The notes under the pieces were generated by a model. That model had not been told where the DNA came from. It searched no databases and was given only the letters and a program-made list of their open reading frames with translations. Shown in pieces: positions 50,391 through 59,736 of a DNA stretch of 64,000 nucleotides. Source of the stretch: CAVRRZ01 sp963723745 (GTDB taxonomy: Bacteria; Actinomycetota; Actinomycetes; Mycobacteriales; Geodermatophilaceae); NCBI GenBank assembly GCA_963723745.1, contig CAVRRZ010000004.1, positions 804,201-868,200 on the forward strand, read 5' to 3'. Each line of letters starts with the position of its first letter. The stretch's first letter is position 1. The translations under genes and the position numbers were made by a program.

Positions 50391-51077
50391 ATGACCGCGC
50401 GTGAAGGCGCGCTGCTGCGCGGCGCCGCCGCGGTCGCCGCGATGTCCTACCAGCAGTCGGTCCCGGCGCAGCGGACGACGGACAACTCGGGCACCGCGTT
50501 CCGGCTCGGCGACGTCTACGCCGCCGAGCTGACCCGGCTGCGCCAGCAGGCCCAGGCCGAGGGCTACGCCGCGGGGCACGCGGAGGGGATGGCGGCCGCC
50601 GCGGCCGTCGTCGCCGAGACCGAGCGCGCCGCCGCCGCCCGGCTGGCCGACGCCCAGGCCCGCTGGGAGCGCCGGCTGGCGTCGGCCGCGGCCGCGATGG
50701 GCGCCGCGGCCACGGCGCTGGAGGCGGCGACCGTGCCGACGGCCGACGACGTCCGCGACACCATCGTCGGCGCGGTCCTCACCCTGGTCGAGGACATCCT
50801 GGGCCGCGAGCTCGCGCTGGCCGACTCCCCCGCCCTCGACGCCGTCCGGCGCGCGCTCACCCTCTGCCCCCAGGACGCACCGGTCGTCGTCCGCGTGCAC
50901 CCCGACGACCTCGCCGAGATCCCCGCCGACGCGCTCGCCGAGCTGCCGGAGTCGGTCCGGGTCGTGGCGGACTCGCGGATCGAGCGCGCCGGCGCCGTCG
51001 CCGAGACGGGACCGCGGCGCATCGACGCGCAGCTCGGCGCCGCGCTCGAGCGCGTCCAGGCGGTGCTCACCTCGTGA
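50391..51077 (+). CDS. fliH: Flagellar assembly protein FliH
   Basis: A 228-residue stator of the export ATPase. GDVYAAELTRLRQQAQAEGYAAGHAEGMAAAAA shows the G-rich FliH coil (AxxxGxxxG), then IVGAVLTLVEDILGRELALADSPALDAVRRALTLCPQDAPVVVRVHPDDL, typical of FliH/YscL C-termini. Start ATG 50391; a TTG at 50373 is also possible. Overlaps fliI by 4 bases. Confidence 0.9.
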   Translation: MTAREGALLRGAAAVAAMSYQQSVPAQRTTDNSGTAFRLGDVYAAELTRLRQQAQAEGYAAGHAEGMAAAAAVVAETERAAAARLADAQARWERRLASAAAAMGAAATALEAATVPTADDVRDTIVGAVLTLVEDILGRELALADSPALDAVRRALTLCPQDAPVVVRVHPDDLAEIPADALAELPESVRVVADSRIERAGAVAETGPRRIDAQLGAALERVQAVLTS

Positions 51078-52408
51078 GCGTCGGCTCGGCCTTCCCGCCC
51101 GCCCTGCTCGCCCGCGCTCGCGCCGCCGCGCGCCCCGAGGCGACCGGCGTGGTGACCGGCGCGATGGGCCTCACCCTCAGCGTCGACGGGGTCACCGCCG
51201 CCGTCGGCGACCTCGTCGAGATCTCCCCCGGCGACCGCGGTCTGCTCGCCGAGGTGGTGGCCGTGTCGCGCGACCGGCTCACCTGCATGCCGTTGGGCGG
51301 CCTGGGCGGGGTGCACGCCGGTGCACCGGTCCGGCCCACCGGCCGGCCCCTCCAGGTGCCGGTCGGAGAGGCGCTGCTGGGCCGGGTCCTCGACGGTCTC
51401 GGCCGGCCCGTCGACGGTGGCCCGCCCCTGGGCCGGAGGGTCTCGTGGGTCGACCTGGCCAGCCAGACCCCGCACGCCCTGTCCCGCAGCCGGGTCGACG
51501 AGCCGCTCACCTTCGGCGTGCGCGCCCTCGACACCCTGGTGCCCTGCGGCAAGGGGCAGCGGCTGGGCATCTTCGCCGGCTCCGGCGTCGGCAAGTCGAC
51601 GTTGCTGGCCCAGATCACCCGCGGCACCGACGCCGACGTCCGCGTCATCGGCCTGATCGGCGAGCGCGGCCGCGAGGTGCGCGAGTTCCTCGAGGAGAAC
51701 CTCGGCGAGGAGGGGATGGCGCGCACCGTCGTCGTCGTCGCCACCTCCGACGAGCCGCCGCTGGTGCGGCTCAAGGCGGCGTTCGTCGCCACCCGCATCG
51801 CCGAGGCCTTCCGGGACGAGGGCCGCGACGTGCTGCTGCTCATGGACTCGATCACCCGGACGGCGATGGCCCAGCGCGAGGTGGGCCTGTCGGCCGGGGA
51901 GCCGCCCGCCACCCGCGGCTACCCGCCGAGCGTGTTCGCGATGCTGCCCCAGCTGCTGGAGAAGGCCGGCACGGGTGTGACCGGCTCGATCACCGGGCTC
52001 TACACCGTGCTTGTCGAGGGCGACGACCACAACGAGCCGATCGCCGACACCGCGCGGTCGATCCTCGACGGGCACATCGTGCTGACCCGCAAGCTCGCGA
52101 CCACGGGGCACTTCCCGGCGATCGACGTCCTGGAGTCCATCTCCCGCGTGGCCACGGCCGTCGTCCCCCCGGAGCAGATGACCGACGCCCGCGAGGTCCG
52201 GCGCCTGCTGGGTGCCCTCCGCGACGTCAAGGAGCTCATCGAGATCGGCGCCTACCAGACCGGCAGCGACACCACGGTCGACCGCGCCCGCCAGCTCGCC
52301 CCGCAGATCGAAGCGTTCCTTCAGCAGCCCGTCGGCGACATCACCCCCGCCCCGGAGGCCTGGGCCTGGCTGCAGCGGATCGTGCGGGCCACGGGGATGG
52401 CGGCATGA
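51074..52408 (+). CDS. fliI: Flagellum-specific ATPase FliI
   Basis: A 444-residue F1-like ATPase powering or loading the flagellar export gate. Walker A FAGSGVGKSTLL near residue 168; GLIGERGREVREF; Walker B VLLLMDSITRTAMAQREVGLSAGEPPATRGYPPSVFAMLPQLLEKAG. GTG 51074 overlaps fliH. Normal length. Confidence 0.96.
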   Translation: MSVGSAFPPALLARARAAARPEATGVVTGAMGLTLSVDGVTAAVGDLVEISPGDRGLLAEVVAVSRDRLTCMPLGGLGGVHAGAPVRPTGRPLQVPVGEALLGRVLDGLGRPVDGGPPLGRRVSWVDLASQTPHALSRSRVDEPLTFGVRALDTLVPCGKGQRLGIFAGSGVGKSTLLAQITRGTDADVRVIGLIGERGREVREFLEENLGEEGMARTVVVVATSDEPPLVRLKAAFVATRIAEAFRDEGRDVLLLMDSITRTAMAQREVGLSAGEPPATRGYPPSVFAMLPQLLEKAGTGVTGSITGLYTVLVEGDDHNEPIADTARSILDGHIVLTRKLATTGHFPAIDVLESISRVATAVVPPEQMTDAREVRRLLGALRDVKELIEIGAYQTGSDTTVDRARQLAPQIEAFLQQPVGDITPAPEAWAWLQRIVRATGMAA

Positions 52409-52866
52409 AGCGGACCGCCTTCCGGCTGCAGCCCGTGCTCGAGCTGCGCCGCACCGAGGAACGCGCCGCCGCGCAGGCCGCCGCCGCGGCGGCCGCCGCC
52501 GCCGCGGAGGCCGACCGGCGGGCCACCGAGCGGGAGACGGCGCTGGCCTCGGCCGCGATGCCCGCCTCGGCGTCCGCCCGCGTCTTCCTCGCCACCCGGG
52601 CGCTGCTGGCCACCGCCGCCGCCGACGCCTCGGACGCCCGGGCGCTGGCGACCGCCTCGGCCGAGCAGGCCGAGGCCGTGCGGGCGGAGTGGACTGCCGC
52701 CGCGCAGCGGACCAAGGGGCTCGAGCGGCTGCGGGAGCGGCACCTCGCGGCGGTGCGGCACGCCGAGGACCGCGCGGAGGAGCTCGCCGTCGACGACCTG
52801 GTCACCGGCCGCTCCGGCCGCGCCGGACGCGCCGACCGGCATGGGGAGGACGCATGGACGGCGTGA
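52405..52866 (+). CDS. fliJ: Flagellar export protein FliJ
   Basis: A 153-residue antiparallel coiled-coil stalk: MKRTAFRLQPVLELRRTEERAAAQAAAAAAAAAAEADRR (FliJ start) and EQAEAVRAEWTAAAQRTKGLERLRERHLAAV. It sits inside the FliI ring. Overlaps fliI by 4 bases and the next gene by 13. Ala content is very high. Confidence 0.88.
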   Translation: MKRTAFRLQPVLELRRTEERAAAQAAAAAAAAAAEADRRATERETALASAAMPASASARVFLATRALLATAAADASDARALATASAEQAEAVRAEWTAAAQRTKGLERLRERHLAAVRHAEDRAEELAVDDLVTGRSGRAGRADRHGEDAWTA

Positions 52867-53858
52867 GCGCGGTGCAGGCCCGGATCAGCGAGATCCAGGC
52901 CCGCTTCATGACACCGGTGCGGCCCGTGCGCTCGGGGTCCGCCGACTGGACGAACGCCGCGACCGCCGCCGGACTGACCGGCGCGGAGCCGACCGCAGCC
53001 GCCGTCGGGGCGGCCGCGGGCGGGACGGCGTCGGAGGCAGCGGTCGTCGCCGAGGCGACCAAGTACCTCGGCGTGCCCTACCTCTGGGGCGGCACCGACC
53101 CGTCGAAGGGGCTGGACTGCTCGGGCTTCACGCAGTTGGTTTTCGGCAACCTCGGCATCGACCTGCCCCGCGTCTCGTCCCAGCAGGCCACGGCCGGCCG
53201 CGCGGTGGCATCGCTGGCCTCCGCCCGCCCCGGAGACCTGGTCTTCTTCGACAACTCCGGCTCCCGCCCGGGGATCGACCACGTGGGCATCTACCTCGGC
53301 AACGGCCAGATGATCGCCGCGCCGCAGCCCGGCGAGTCGGTGAAGATCCAGGCGGTCGGCAACCCGTCGGTGATCCGCCGGGCGCTGCCGGAGAGCACCC
53401 CGGTCGGCTCGCTCCTGCCGTCCACCGGCGCGGCGGCGCTCGGCGGCGCGGCGGCACTCGGCGGCGCGGCGGCGCTCGGCGGCGTGCCGTACGCCGACCT
53501 GTTCGCCCGGGCCGGGGCCCGCCACGGCATCGACCCGGCACTGCTCGCGGCCGTGGCCTCGAAGGAGTCCGGGTTCGACTCCCGCGCGGTCTCCCCCGCA
53601 GGCGCCCAGGGCCTCATGCAGTTCATGCCTGCCACGGCCCGCGGGCTGGGCGTGAATCCGCTCGACCCCACCTCGGCGGTCGACGGCGCCGCCCGCTACC
53701 TCAAGGACCTGACCCAGCAGTTCGGCTCCACCCCCCTCGCCCTGGCGGCGTACAACGCCGGGCCGGGGACGGTGAGCCGGTACGGCGGGATCCCGCCGTA
53801 CCCCGAGACGCAGAACTACGTGCGCGCCGTGATGGACCAGGCGGAGGCCTACCGATGA
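52854..53858 (+). CDS. Bifunctional NlpC/P60 peptidase and lytic transglycosylase
   Basis: A 334-residue peptidoglycan hydrolase in the flagellar operon. Residues about 60-180 are NlpC/P60: ATKYLGVPYLWGGTDPSKGLDCSGFTQLVFGNLGIDLPR (catalytic Cys), RPGIDHVGIYLGNGQMI (His). After a linker with three 18-bp tandem repeats (53430-53483, AAALGG each) comes an SLT domain (about 215-334): SKESGFDSRAVSPAGAQGLMQFMPATARGLG (Glu) and ALAAYNAGPGTVSRYGG. No signal peptide, so it is probably exported by the flagellar system, taking the FlgJ role of opening the wall for the rod. Confidence 0.9.
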   Translation: MDGVSAVQARISEIQARFMTPVRPVRSGSADWTNAATAAGLTGAEPTAAAVGAAAGGTASEAAVVAEATKYLGVPYLWGGTDPSKGLDCSGFTQLVFGNLGIDLPRVSSQQATAGRAVASLASARPGDLVFFDNSGSRPGIDHVGIYLGNGQMIAAPQPGESVKIQAVGNPSVIRRALPESTPVGSLLPSTGAAALGGAAALGGAAALGGVPYADLFARAGARHGIDPALLAAVASKESGFDSRAVSPAGAQGLMQFMPATARGLGVNPLDPTSAVDGAARYLKDLTQQFGSTPLALAAYNAGPGTVSRYGGIPPYPETQNYVRAVMDQAEAYR

Positions 53859-55294
53859 CCGCTCCCGTGACGCACGCCGTCGCACCCGCCGCCCGAGCGA
53901 CGGCCGCGGACACCGGCGGCGGCGACAGCGCCGCCCCGTTCGCGTCCGCGCTCGACGGCGCCCTGTCCGCGACGCACCCCCCGCTGGACGACGCGGGGGG
54001 CGATGGCCCCCGGCAGGAGTCCGAGCCGGACGGCGGGACACCGGGCGCGGCGGTCGGCGAGCAGCCGGCCGCCCAGCCGGGCGTGGTCGCGGCCCTGTGG
54101 GCACTGCTGACCGGCGCCGGCCGCCCGGCGGCCGCCGACAGCGACGCGGCGGCCACCGCCGTGGACGGGGACCGCGCGGCTGCGGCCTTCCCGGTCGGCA
54201 CTCCCGTCGCCGCCGGCAAGGGACATGTCCCCGGGACCGCCCCGGGCCTCGCGGTGGCCGCCGCGCGGGCCGACGACTCTGCCCCCGGGCTTCCCGGAGC
54301 CGGGCCGGCTCCCGCGGCCGGAGCGGCACCACGCCCGACGGTCGTGCCCGGCCTGGCCGAGACAGCCACCGTCGTCGCCGTCACGGTCGGGGCGACACCT
54401 CCGGACGCCGAAGCGGTGGCGGCCGGCCGGAACGCGGCCGCGGCTGTCGTCCCCGCGCCCATCGCGGCCGCGGTCGCCGCCGCGCAGGCGTCGGCGGGCG
54501 CGGTGGACGGGCCCGCCGACACCTCGGGCCCGACCCGGATGGCGACCGGCACCGGCGAACCGGGGAGCACGACCACCGCTCCGCCCGCGGGGAGCGCCGC
54601 TCCGGGCGCGGGCCAGAGCACCGGCCAGGGCACGGGCCAGAGCACGGGCCAGAGCCCGGGTCAGCAGGGCACGGGCGCCGCCACCAGCGGTCACGGCGCC
54701 GCGGCGGGCCCGGCCGAGCGGGCCACCGCGGCCGCACCGCTGGAGAACATCGCCGCGGGGACGGTCGGCGCGACGGCGCCCGCCACGGCCACGGCCACGG
54801 CCACCGGCCCGGCAACCCCCGCGGCCGCTCCCCCGGTGGCCGGCCAGATCGCGCAGCAGGTCGCCGTCCTGCGCAACGGTCCGGACGGCGCGCACTCCAT
54901 GACCGTCGTCCTCACCCCCGAGACCCTCGGCACCGTCGAGGTCTCGGTGACCGTGTCCCGGGGCAGCGTCGAGCTCACCCTGCGCGGCGCGCACGAGCAC
55001 GGCCGCGCCGCGCTCCTCGACGCGCTGCCCGACCTGCGCCGTGACCTGGAAGCGGCCGGGCTCAACTGCTCGCGCCTCGACGTCGACCGCGGCACCCGTG
55101 ACGGTGCCGGCTCGGCGGCCTCGCAATTCGGTGACCGCGGTGCCGGGGGCCCCGGGTCTGATGGCCGGAGCGCGGACCAGCAGCGTTCCCACGGCGAGTC
55201 ACGGTCGGGGCCGCGGTCCGCCGATAACGGTGAGGGCCACCTGGCCCCCGCCGGCACCCGAGCCGCGTCGTCCGGCGTGGACGTGCGGGTCTGA
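53855..55294 (+). CDS. fliK: Flagellar hook-length control protein FliK
   Basis: A 479-residue protein, the molecular ruler for hook length. A long disordered Ala/Gly/Thr/Pro-rich N-terminus includes a GQSTGQGTGQSTGQSPGQ repeat (around 54610-54665). The C-terminal Flg_hook domain (about 330-430) reads MTVVLTPETLGTVEVSVTVSRGSVELTLRGAHEHGRAALLDALPDLRRDLEAAGLNCSRLDVDRG. Overlaps the hydrolase gene by 4 bases. Confidence 0.9.
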   Translation: MTAPVTHAVAPAARATAADTGGGDSAAPFASALDGALSATHPPLDDAGGDGPRQESEPDGGTPGAAVGEQPAAQPGVVAALWALLTGAGRPAAADSDAAATAVDGDRAAAAFPVGTPVAAGKGHVPGTAPGLAVAAARADDSAPGLPGAGPAPAAGAAPRPTVVPGLAETATVVAVTVGATPPDAEAVAAGRNAAAAVVPAPIAAAVAAAQASAGAVDGPADTSGPTRMATGTGEPGSTTTAPPAGSAAPGAGQSTGQGTGQSTGQSPGQQGTGAATSGHGAAAGPAERATAAAPLENIAAGTVGATAPATATATATGPATPAAAPPVAGQIAQQVAVLRNGPDGAHSMTVVLTPETLGTVEVSVTVSRGSVELTLRGAHEHGRAALLDALPDLRRDLEAAGLNCSRLDVDRGTRDGAGSAASQFGDRGAGGPGSDGRSADQQRSHGESRSGPRSADNGEGHLAPAGTRAASSGVDVRV

Positions 55295-55309
55295 GAGGAG
55301 TCGAACGAG

Positions 55310-55735
55310 ATGACCAGCCCGGTCGACGCCGTCGGTGCGACGGCGTACACCCCAGCCAGGACGACGGTGGACCGCCCCGACCAGATGGGGAAGGACACCT
55401 TCCTGAAGTTGCTGGTGGCGCAGATGCGCTACCAGGACCCCTCCAACCCGGTCGACAGCAGCCAGATGATGGCGCAGACGGCGAGCTTCAGCCAGGTCGA
55501 GAAGCTCGATCAGCTGGTCAACCAGAACGCCTCGCTGCTCGTGCTGCAGGAGTCCGCCACCGCCGGCGCGCTCGTCGGCCGCACGGCCACCTACAGCGAT
55601 GAGCGGGGCGAGTCGGTCACCGGCACGGTCACCGCCGTCCGGCTCGCCAGCCGCGACGCGGAGGCCGTGGCCGTGATCGACGGCAAGGCCGTGCCCGTGG
55701 GCCGGCTCACCGAGATCGCCACCGCGAAGTCCTGA
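55310..55735 (+). CDS. flgD: Flagellar hook capping protein FlgD
   Basis: A 141-residue hook cap: MGKDTFLKLLVAQMRYQDPSNPVDSSQMMAQTASFSQVEKLDQL is the FlgD signature; GRTATYSDERGESVTGTVTAVRL follows. Shorter than enterobacterial FlgD because the Tudor/FNIII part is missing, as in many Gram-positives. Confidence 0.93.
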   Translation: MTSPVDAVGATAYTPARTTVDRPDQMGKDTFLKLLVAQMRYQDPSNPVDSSQMMAQTASFSQVEKLDQLVNQNASLLVLQESATAGALVGRTATYSDERGESVTGTVTAVRLASRDAEAVAVIDGKAVPVGRLTEIATAKS

Positions 55736-55783
55736 CCCCCGCCCAGCCACCGCCAGCCCACCACCTGCGAGGAGTTCCTCCCC

Positions 55784-57019
55784 ATGCTCCGTTCCATGTT
55801 CTCGGCCATCTCCGGCCTCAAGGCCCACCAGACGAAGATGGACGTCACCGGCAACAACATCGCCAACGTCAACACCGTCGGCTTCAAGGGCAGCCAGACC
55901 GTCTTCCAGGACACGCTGTCGCAGGTCATCCGCGCCGGCGGCGCCCCCGCGGCCGACCGCGGCGGCATGAACCCCGCGCAGGTGGGCCTGGGCGCCAAGG
56001 TCGCCGCGATCACCACGAACTGGACGCAGGGCGCCACCCAGTCCACCGGACGCTCGACCGACTTCATGATCGAAGGTGACGGCTTCTTCGTGACCCGCTC
56101 CGGCACCGAGCAGCTCTACACCCGCGCCGGATCCTTCGAGTTCGACGGCAACGGCCGGCTGGTGACGCCGGACGGCTCGGTGCTGCGTGGCTGGATGGCC
56201 GACGCGAACGGCAACGTCAACCCCAACGGCCCGATCACCGACCTCATGGTGCCCTACGGCCAGGTGGTCTCCCCGCGAGCCACCGGCGGGGTCGGCGTCA
56301 CCGCCGGGACCATGGCCGGCAACCTGCCGGCCGACGCGGTGCCGACGGACGTCGTCCAGAGCGCGATCGTCATGTACGACCAGCTCGGCGTGCCGCAGGA
56401 GATCTCCTACACCTACACGAACACCGGTCCCGGCGCCTGGACGCTCGACATCGCCCACGAGGACGGGACCAACCTCTACAGCGGCGCGGTGACGTTCAAC
56501 GCCGCCGGTGCCCTCACCTCGGCGCCGACCGTGACCGTGCCGGCCGCGGCACTGGCCGGCTACCCCAGCTGGCCCGGCCCGCTCGACATCAACATCAGCG
56601 GGGTCACGCAGTACGGCGGCACCAGCACCGTCCAGGCCACCGGTCAGAACGGCTTCGCGTTGGGCACCCTGCAGTCGTTCACCCTCGGCAACGACGGCAC
56701 GATCACCGGTGTCTACTCCAACGGCCTGCGCCAGGCCCTCGGCCAGCTCGCGCTCGCCTCGTTCAACAACCCGAGCGGCCTGGAGAAGGCCGGCAGCTCG
56801 TCGTTCCGGGTCGGCGACAACTCCGGTGCCGCCATGGTCGGGCTGGCCGGTGTCGCCGGCCGCGGCGTGCTCAACTCCGGCGCGCTGGAGATGTCCAACG
56901 TCGACCTGGCGGAGGAGTTCACCGGTCTGATCGTCGCCCAGCGCGGCTTCCAGGCCAACAGCCGCGTGATCACCAGCTCCGACGAGATCCTGCAGGACCT
57001 GGTCAACCTCAAGCGCTGA
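55784..57019 (+). CDS. flgE: Flagellar hook protein FlgE
   Basis: A 411-residue hook subunit. N-terminus MLRSMFSAISGLKAHQTKMDVTGNNIANVNTVGFKGSQTVFQD; C-terminus GVLNSGALEMSNVDLAEEFTGLIVAQRGFQANSRVITSSDEILQDLVNLKR. The middle holds the variable hook domains. Preceded by GCGAGGAGTTC. Followed by a terminator, so it ends the basal-body/hook transcription unit. Confidence 0.95.
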   Translation: MLRSMFSAISGLKAHQTKMDVTGNNIANVNTVGFKGSQTVFQDTLSQVIRAGGAPAADRGGMNPAQVGLGAKVAAITTNWTQGATQSTGRSTDFMIEGDGFFVTRSGTEQLYTRAGSFEFDGNGRLVTPDGSVLRGWMADANGNVNPNGPITDLMVPYGQVVSPRATGGVGVTAGTMAGNLPADAVPTDVVQSAIVMYDQLGVPQEISYTYTNTGPGAWTLDIAHEDGTNLYSGAVTFNAAGALTSAPTVTVPAAALAGYPSWPGPLDINISGVTQYGGTSTVQATGQNGFALGTLQSFTLGNDGTITGVYSNGLRQALGQLALASFNNPSGLEKAGSSSFRVGDNSGAAMVGLAGVAGRGVLNSGALEMSNVDLAEEFTGLIVAQRGFQANSRVITSSDEILQDLVNLKR

Positions 57020-57097
57020 GCCAGGGCCTCTGTGCTCCTCGCGCTTCGCAGGCTCGGCGCGGGCCCCCTGCAGAGAGGCCGCTCCAGCACGTCACCG

Positions 57098-57127
57098 GCC
57101 CGGCTCACCCCGACGGGTGAGCCGGGC
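57098..57127 (+). terminator. Terminator after flgE
   Basis: A 13-bp perfect stem (GCCCGGCTCACCC, 57098-57110, with 57115-57127) and a CGAC loop. Separates the flgB-flgE unit from flbD-motA. Confidence 0.85.
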
Positions 57128-57234
57128 GGTTCGGCTCAAGCGTGGCACCTACCGCGCCGATGAGAAGTGTGCACGTCAGGGGGCGTGCGCCTCGTCGACC
57201 CGACATCCCCGGCCCCCGAGCAAGAGGACCCACC

Positions 57235-57516
57235 GTGATCCGTGTGACCCGCCTGAACGGTGAGCAGTTCGCCCTCAACCCCGACCTCATCGAGCGCGTG
57301 GAGGGACACCCCGACACGGTGGTGTTCCTCGTCGACGGCACGAAGTACGTCGTCAAGGAGAGCGTGGACGACGTCCTCCAGGGGATCCGCGAGTACCGCG
57401 CGAGCATCCTCGCGACGAGCTACGAGATGGACCGCGGGGAGTACCGGCCGCTGGTCGCCGAGGTCGAGCCCGCCGGGTCGTCGGTCGTGCCGTTCCCGAT
57501 CCGCGAGGAGCGCTGA
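57235..57516 (+). CDS. flbD: Flagellar protein FlbD
   Basis: A 93-residue protein of the FlbD family, common in Gram-positive flagellar operons next to motA: VIRVTRLNGEQFALNPDLIERVEGHPDTVVFLVDGTKYVVKESVDDVLQGIREYRASIL. Function unclear, thought to be structural or regulatory for the motor. Starts with GTG. Its last 30 residues are an added tail. Confidence 0.92.
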   Translation: MIRVTRLNGEQFALNPDLIERVEGHPDTVVFLVDGTKYVVKESVDDVLQGIREYRASILATSYEMDRGEYRPLVAEVEPAGSSVVPFPIREER

Positions 57517-57519
57517 GCC

Positions 57520-58290
57520 GTGGACCCGGTCACTCTCATCGGCTTCGTCCTCTCGATGGTCGCCCTCCTGGTCTTCATGATCATGGAGGGCGCCGACCCG
57601 ATGTCGCTGCTCTTCCTGCCGGCGATCATCCTCGTCCTGGTCGCCACGTTCGGCGCAGCCATGGCCCACCAGACCATGGACGACCTCAAGAAGATGCCCG
57701 CCTGGTTCAAGATGGCGCTCATGCCGGCCAAGGTGCCGCCGGCCACCGCCCAGATCCAGACCCTGGTGTCCCTCGCCGAGAAGGCCCGCAAGGAGGGTCT
57801 GCTGGCGCTGGAGGCGCAGGTGAAGAACATCGACGACCCGTTCCTGCGGCGCGGCCTGCAGATGGGCATCGACGGCACCGACCCCGAGGACCTCCGCGCC
57901 GTCCTCGAGGGCGAGATCGCGGCCAAGAAGGCCGAGGACAAGGTCGCCGCCAAGTTCATGAACGCGATGGGCGGCTACGCGCCGACCATCGGCATCGTCG
58001 GCTGCATCGTCGGCCTGATGAACGTCATGGCCAACCTCAACGAACCGTCGACGCTCGGCCCGATGATCGCCGCCGCGTTCGTCGCCACCCTGTGGGGCGT
58101 CATGGCCGCGAACTTCTGGTTCCTGCCGATGGGGGCCAAGATCGCACGGATCAGCGAGCTGCAGGCCGCGCAGATGGAGCTGCTGGTCGAGGGCATCACC
58201 GAGATCCAGGCCGGCACCAGCCCGCGCGCGGTCCGCCAGAAGCTCACATCCCTCGTGCCTCCGAGCGAGGTCGCCCGGGAGGCGGCATGA
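57520..58290 (+). CDS. motA: Flagellar motor stator protein MotA
   Basis: A 256-residue stator subunit with four membrane helices: VTLIGFVLSMVALLVFMIMEG, LFLPAIILVLVATFGAAM, GYAPTIGIVGCIVGLMNVM and AAAFVATLWGVMAANFWFLPM. The cytosolic loop (PPATAQIQTLVSLAEKARKEGLLALE) and charged torque residues contact FliG. It forms the proton or sodium channel with MotB. GTG start 3 bases after flbD. Confidence 0.95.
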   Translation: MDPVTLIGFVLSMVALLVFMIMEGADPMSLLFLPAIILVLVATFGAAMAHQTMDDLKKMPAWFKMALMPAKVPPATAQIQTLVSLAEKARKEGLLALEAQVKNIDDPFLRRGLQMGIDGTDPEDLRAVLEGEIAAKKAEDKVAAKFMNAMGGYAPTIGIVGCIVGLMNVMANLNEPSTLGPMIAAAFVATLWGVMAANFWFLPMGAKIARISELQAAQMELLVEGITEIQAGTSPRAVRQKLTSLVPPSEVAREAA

Positions 58291-59195
58291 GTTCCAAGCC
58301 CCATCCGGGACGCCGCCGCGGGAAGAAGCACGAGGAGGAGGAGCCCGAGAACCACGAGCGGTGGCTGGTCTCCTACGCCGACATGGTCACCCTGCTGCTC
58401 GTGACCTTCGTGGTGCTCTACGCGATGAGCCAGGTGGACAAGGCGAAGTTCGCCCAGCTGGCCGCCGGCCTGTCCGACGCGTTCGGCGCCCCGGTCTCCG
58501 TGAGCACGTCCCCGACGTCGGATCCGTCGGTCCTCGACGGGCTCCCCGGCGTCGTCGACCTCGCCTCGGCCATCCCGCCCGACCCCACCGTCTCCGACGC
58601 CCAGGTCGACCAGGCCGCCGCCCGGGCCGCGATCGAGCGGGCCGAGCGGATCGCCGACGAGGCCCAGGCCGCCTACTCCGACCTCGCCGAGGCGCGAGCC
58701 CGCGTCGACGCGGCACTCCGGGCCGCCGGCTACGCCGACGCCGCCCGCTACGAGATCGACGAGCGCGGCCTGGTCGTGCACATCGTCGCCGACGCCGTGC
58801 TCTTCGACGCCGAACGGGCCACCCTGCGGCCCGAGGGCCGCCGGATCCTGGACGCCGTCGCGCCGACCCTGCGCGACCTGCCCAACCAGCTGCGCGTCGA
58901 GGGCCACGCCAACCACCTGCCGGTGACCGCCGGTGGCCCGTGGCCGTCCAACTGGGAGCTGTCGGCCTACCGCGCGACGACGGTGCTGCGCGAGCTCACC
59001 TCGAACGGCGTGCCCGAGAAGAAGATCTCGGCGGCCGGCTACTCGTCCACCCAGCCGCTGGTCCCCGAGAAGGACCCGCGCGCCATCAGCACCAACCGTC
59101 GCGTCGACCTCGTCGTCCTGTCCATGGCCTCGGCCGAGGCCAACGCGCTGCTGCCCGGTCTCGACGCCGGCAACGTCCCCGAGGAGATGGAATGA
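58287..59195 (+). CDS. motB: Flagellar motor stator protein MotB
   Basis: A 302-residue stator anchor. The plug and single TM helix (WLVSYADMVTLLLVTFVVLYAM) contain the essential ion-binding Asp near residue 32. The C-terminal OmpA-like domain (RGLVVHIVADAVLFDAERATLRPEGRRIL, RVEGHANHLP, SNWELSAYRATTVLREL, NRRVDLVVLS) binds peptidoglycan; the usual GHTD motif is GHAN here. Overlaps motA by 4 bases. Confidence 0.94.
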   Translation: MSSKPHPGRRRGKKHEEEEPENHERWLVSYADMVTLLLVTFVVLYAMSQVDKAKFAQLAAGLSDAFGAPVSVSTSPTSDPSVLDGLPGVVDLASAIPPDPTVSDAQVDQAAARAAIERAERIADEAQAAYSDLAEARARVDAALRAAGYADAARYEIDERGLVVHIVADAVLFDAERATLRPEGRRILDAVAPTLRDLPNQLRVEGHANHLPVTAGGPWPSNWELSAYRATTVLRELTSNGVPEKKISAAGYSSTQPLVPEKDPRAISTNRRVDLVVLSMASAEANALLPGLDAGNVPEEME

Positions 59196-59641
59196 GCACC
59201 AAGGAGAAGGCACCTGCCGAGGAGACGGAGGAGAAGGGCGGCAAGAAGAAGAAGCTGCTGCTCGTCGGCGCGGTGTTGATCCTCGCGGCCGCCGGCGCCG
59301 CGTACTTCTTCCTGTTCTCCGGGTCCGCCGAGGCGGAGGAGCCGGTGCCCGGCGAGATCGTCACCCTCGAGCCCGTCGCGGTGAACCTCGCCGGCGGTGG
59401 CTACCTCAAGATCGGCGTGGCCCTGCAGACGGTCGAGGGCGCCGGCGGTGGCGGACACGGTGGCGGCGGGCTCGACGGCGCCCAGGCCACCGACCTGGTC
59501 ATCTCCACCTTCTCGCAGGCCAAGCGGGCCGACGTGACCGGCGCCCGCGAGGCACTCAAGGACGCTCTGGAAGCCAAGATCGTCGAGGCCTACCACGGTG
59601 AGGTCATGGGCATCTACTACACGGAGTACGTCACCCAGTAG
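59192..59641 (+). CDS. fliL: Flagellar basal body-associated protein FliL
   Basis: A 149-residue single-pass protein: Lys-rich N-terminus, TM helix (LLLVGAVLILAAAGAAYFFLF), and a periplasm-side FliL domain with EIVTLEPVAVNLAGGGYLKIGVALQTVE and a Gly/His-rich insert (GGGGHGGGG). It supports the stator at the rotor. Overlaps motB by 4 bases. Confidence 0.93.
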   Translation: MSTKEKAPAEETEEKGGKKKKLLLVGAVLILAAAGAAYFFLFSGSAEAEEPVPGEIVTLEPVAVNLAGGGYLKIGVALQTVEGAGGGGHGGGGLDGAQATDLVISTFSQAKRADVTGAREALKDALEAKIVEAYHGEVMGIYYTEYVTQ

Positions 59642-59736
59642 CACCCCGCGCCACACCCTGCTCACCCTCCCCACCTGACCGGCGGCGCACCTCGTCGCCG
59701 GTCAGGGTCGTCCCGGCACCCGCCGATGAGGGGGGC

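Noticed and set aside
53430..53483. Three short repeats as a CRISPR
   Set aside because: They are contiguous 18-bp in-frame repeats coding AAALGG, with no spacers.
54600..54670. Repeated GGCCAGAGCACG-like units in fliK as binding sites
   Set aside because: They are in-frame low-complexity GQSTGQ repeats in the disordered part of FliK.
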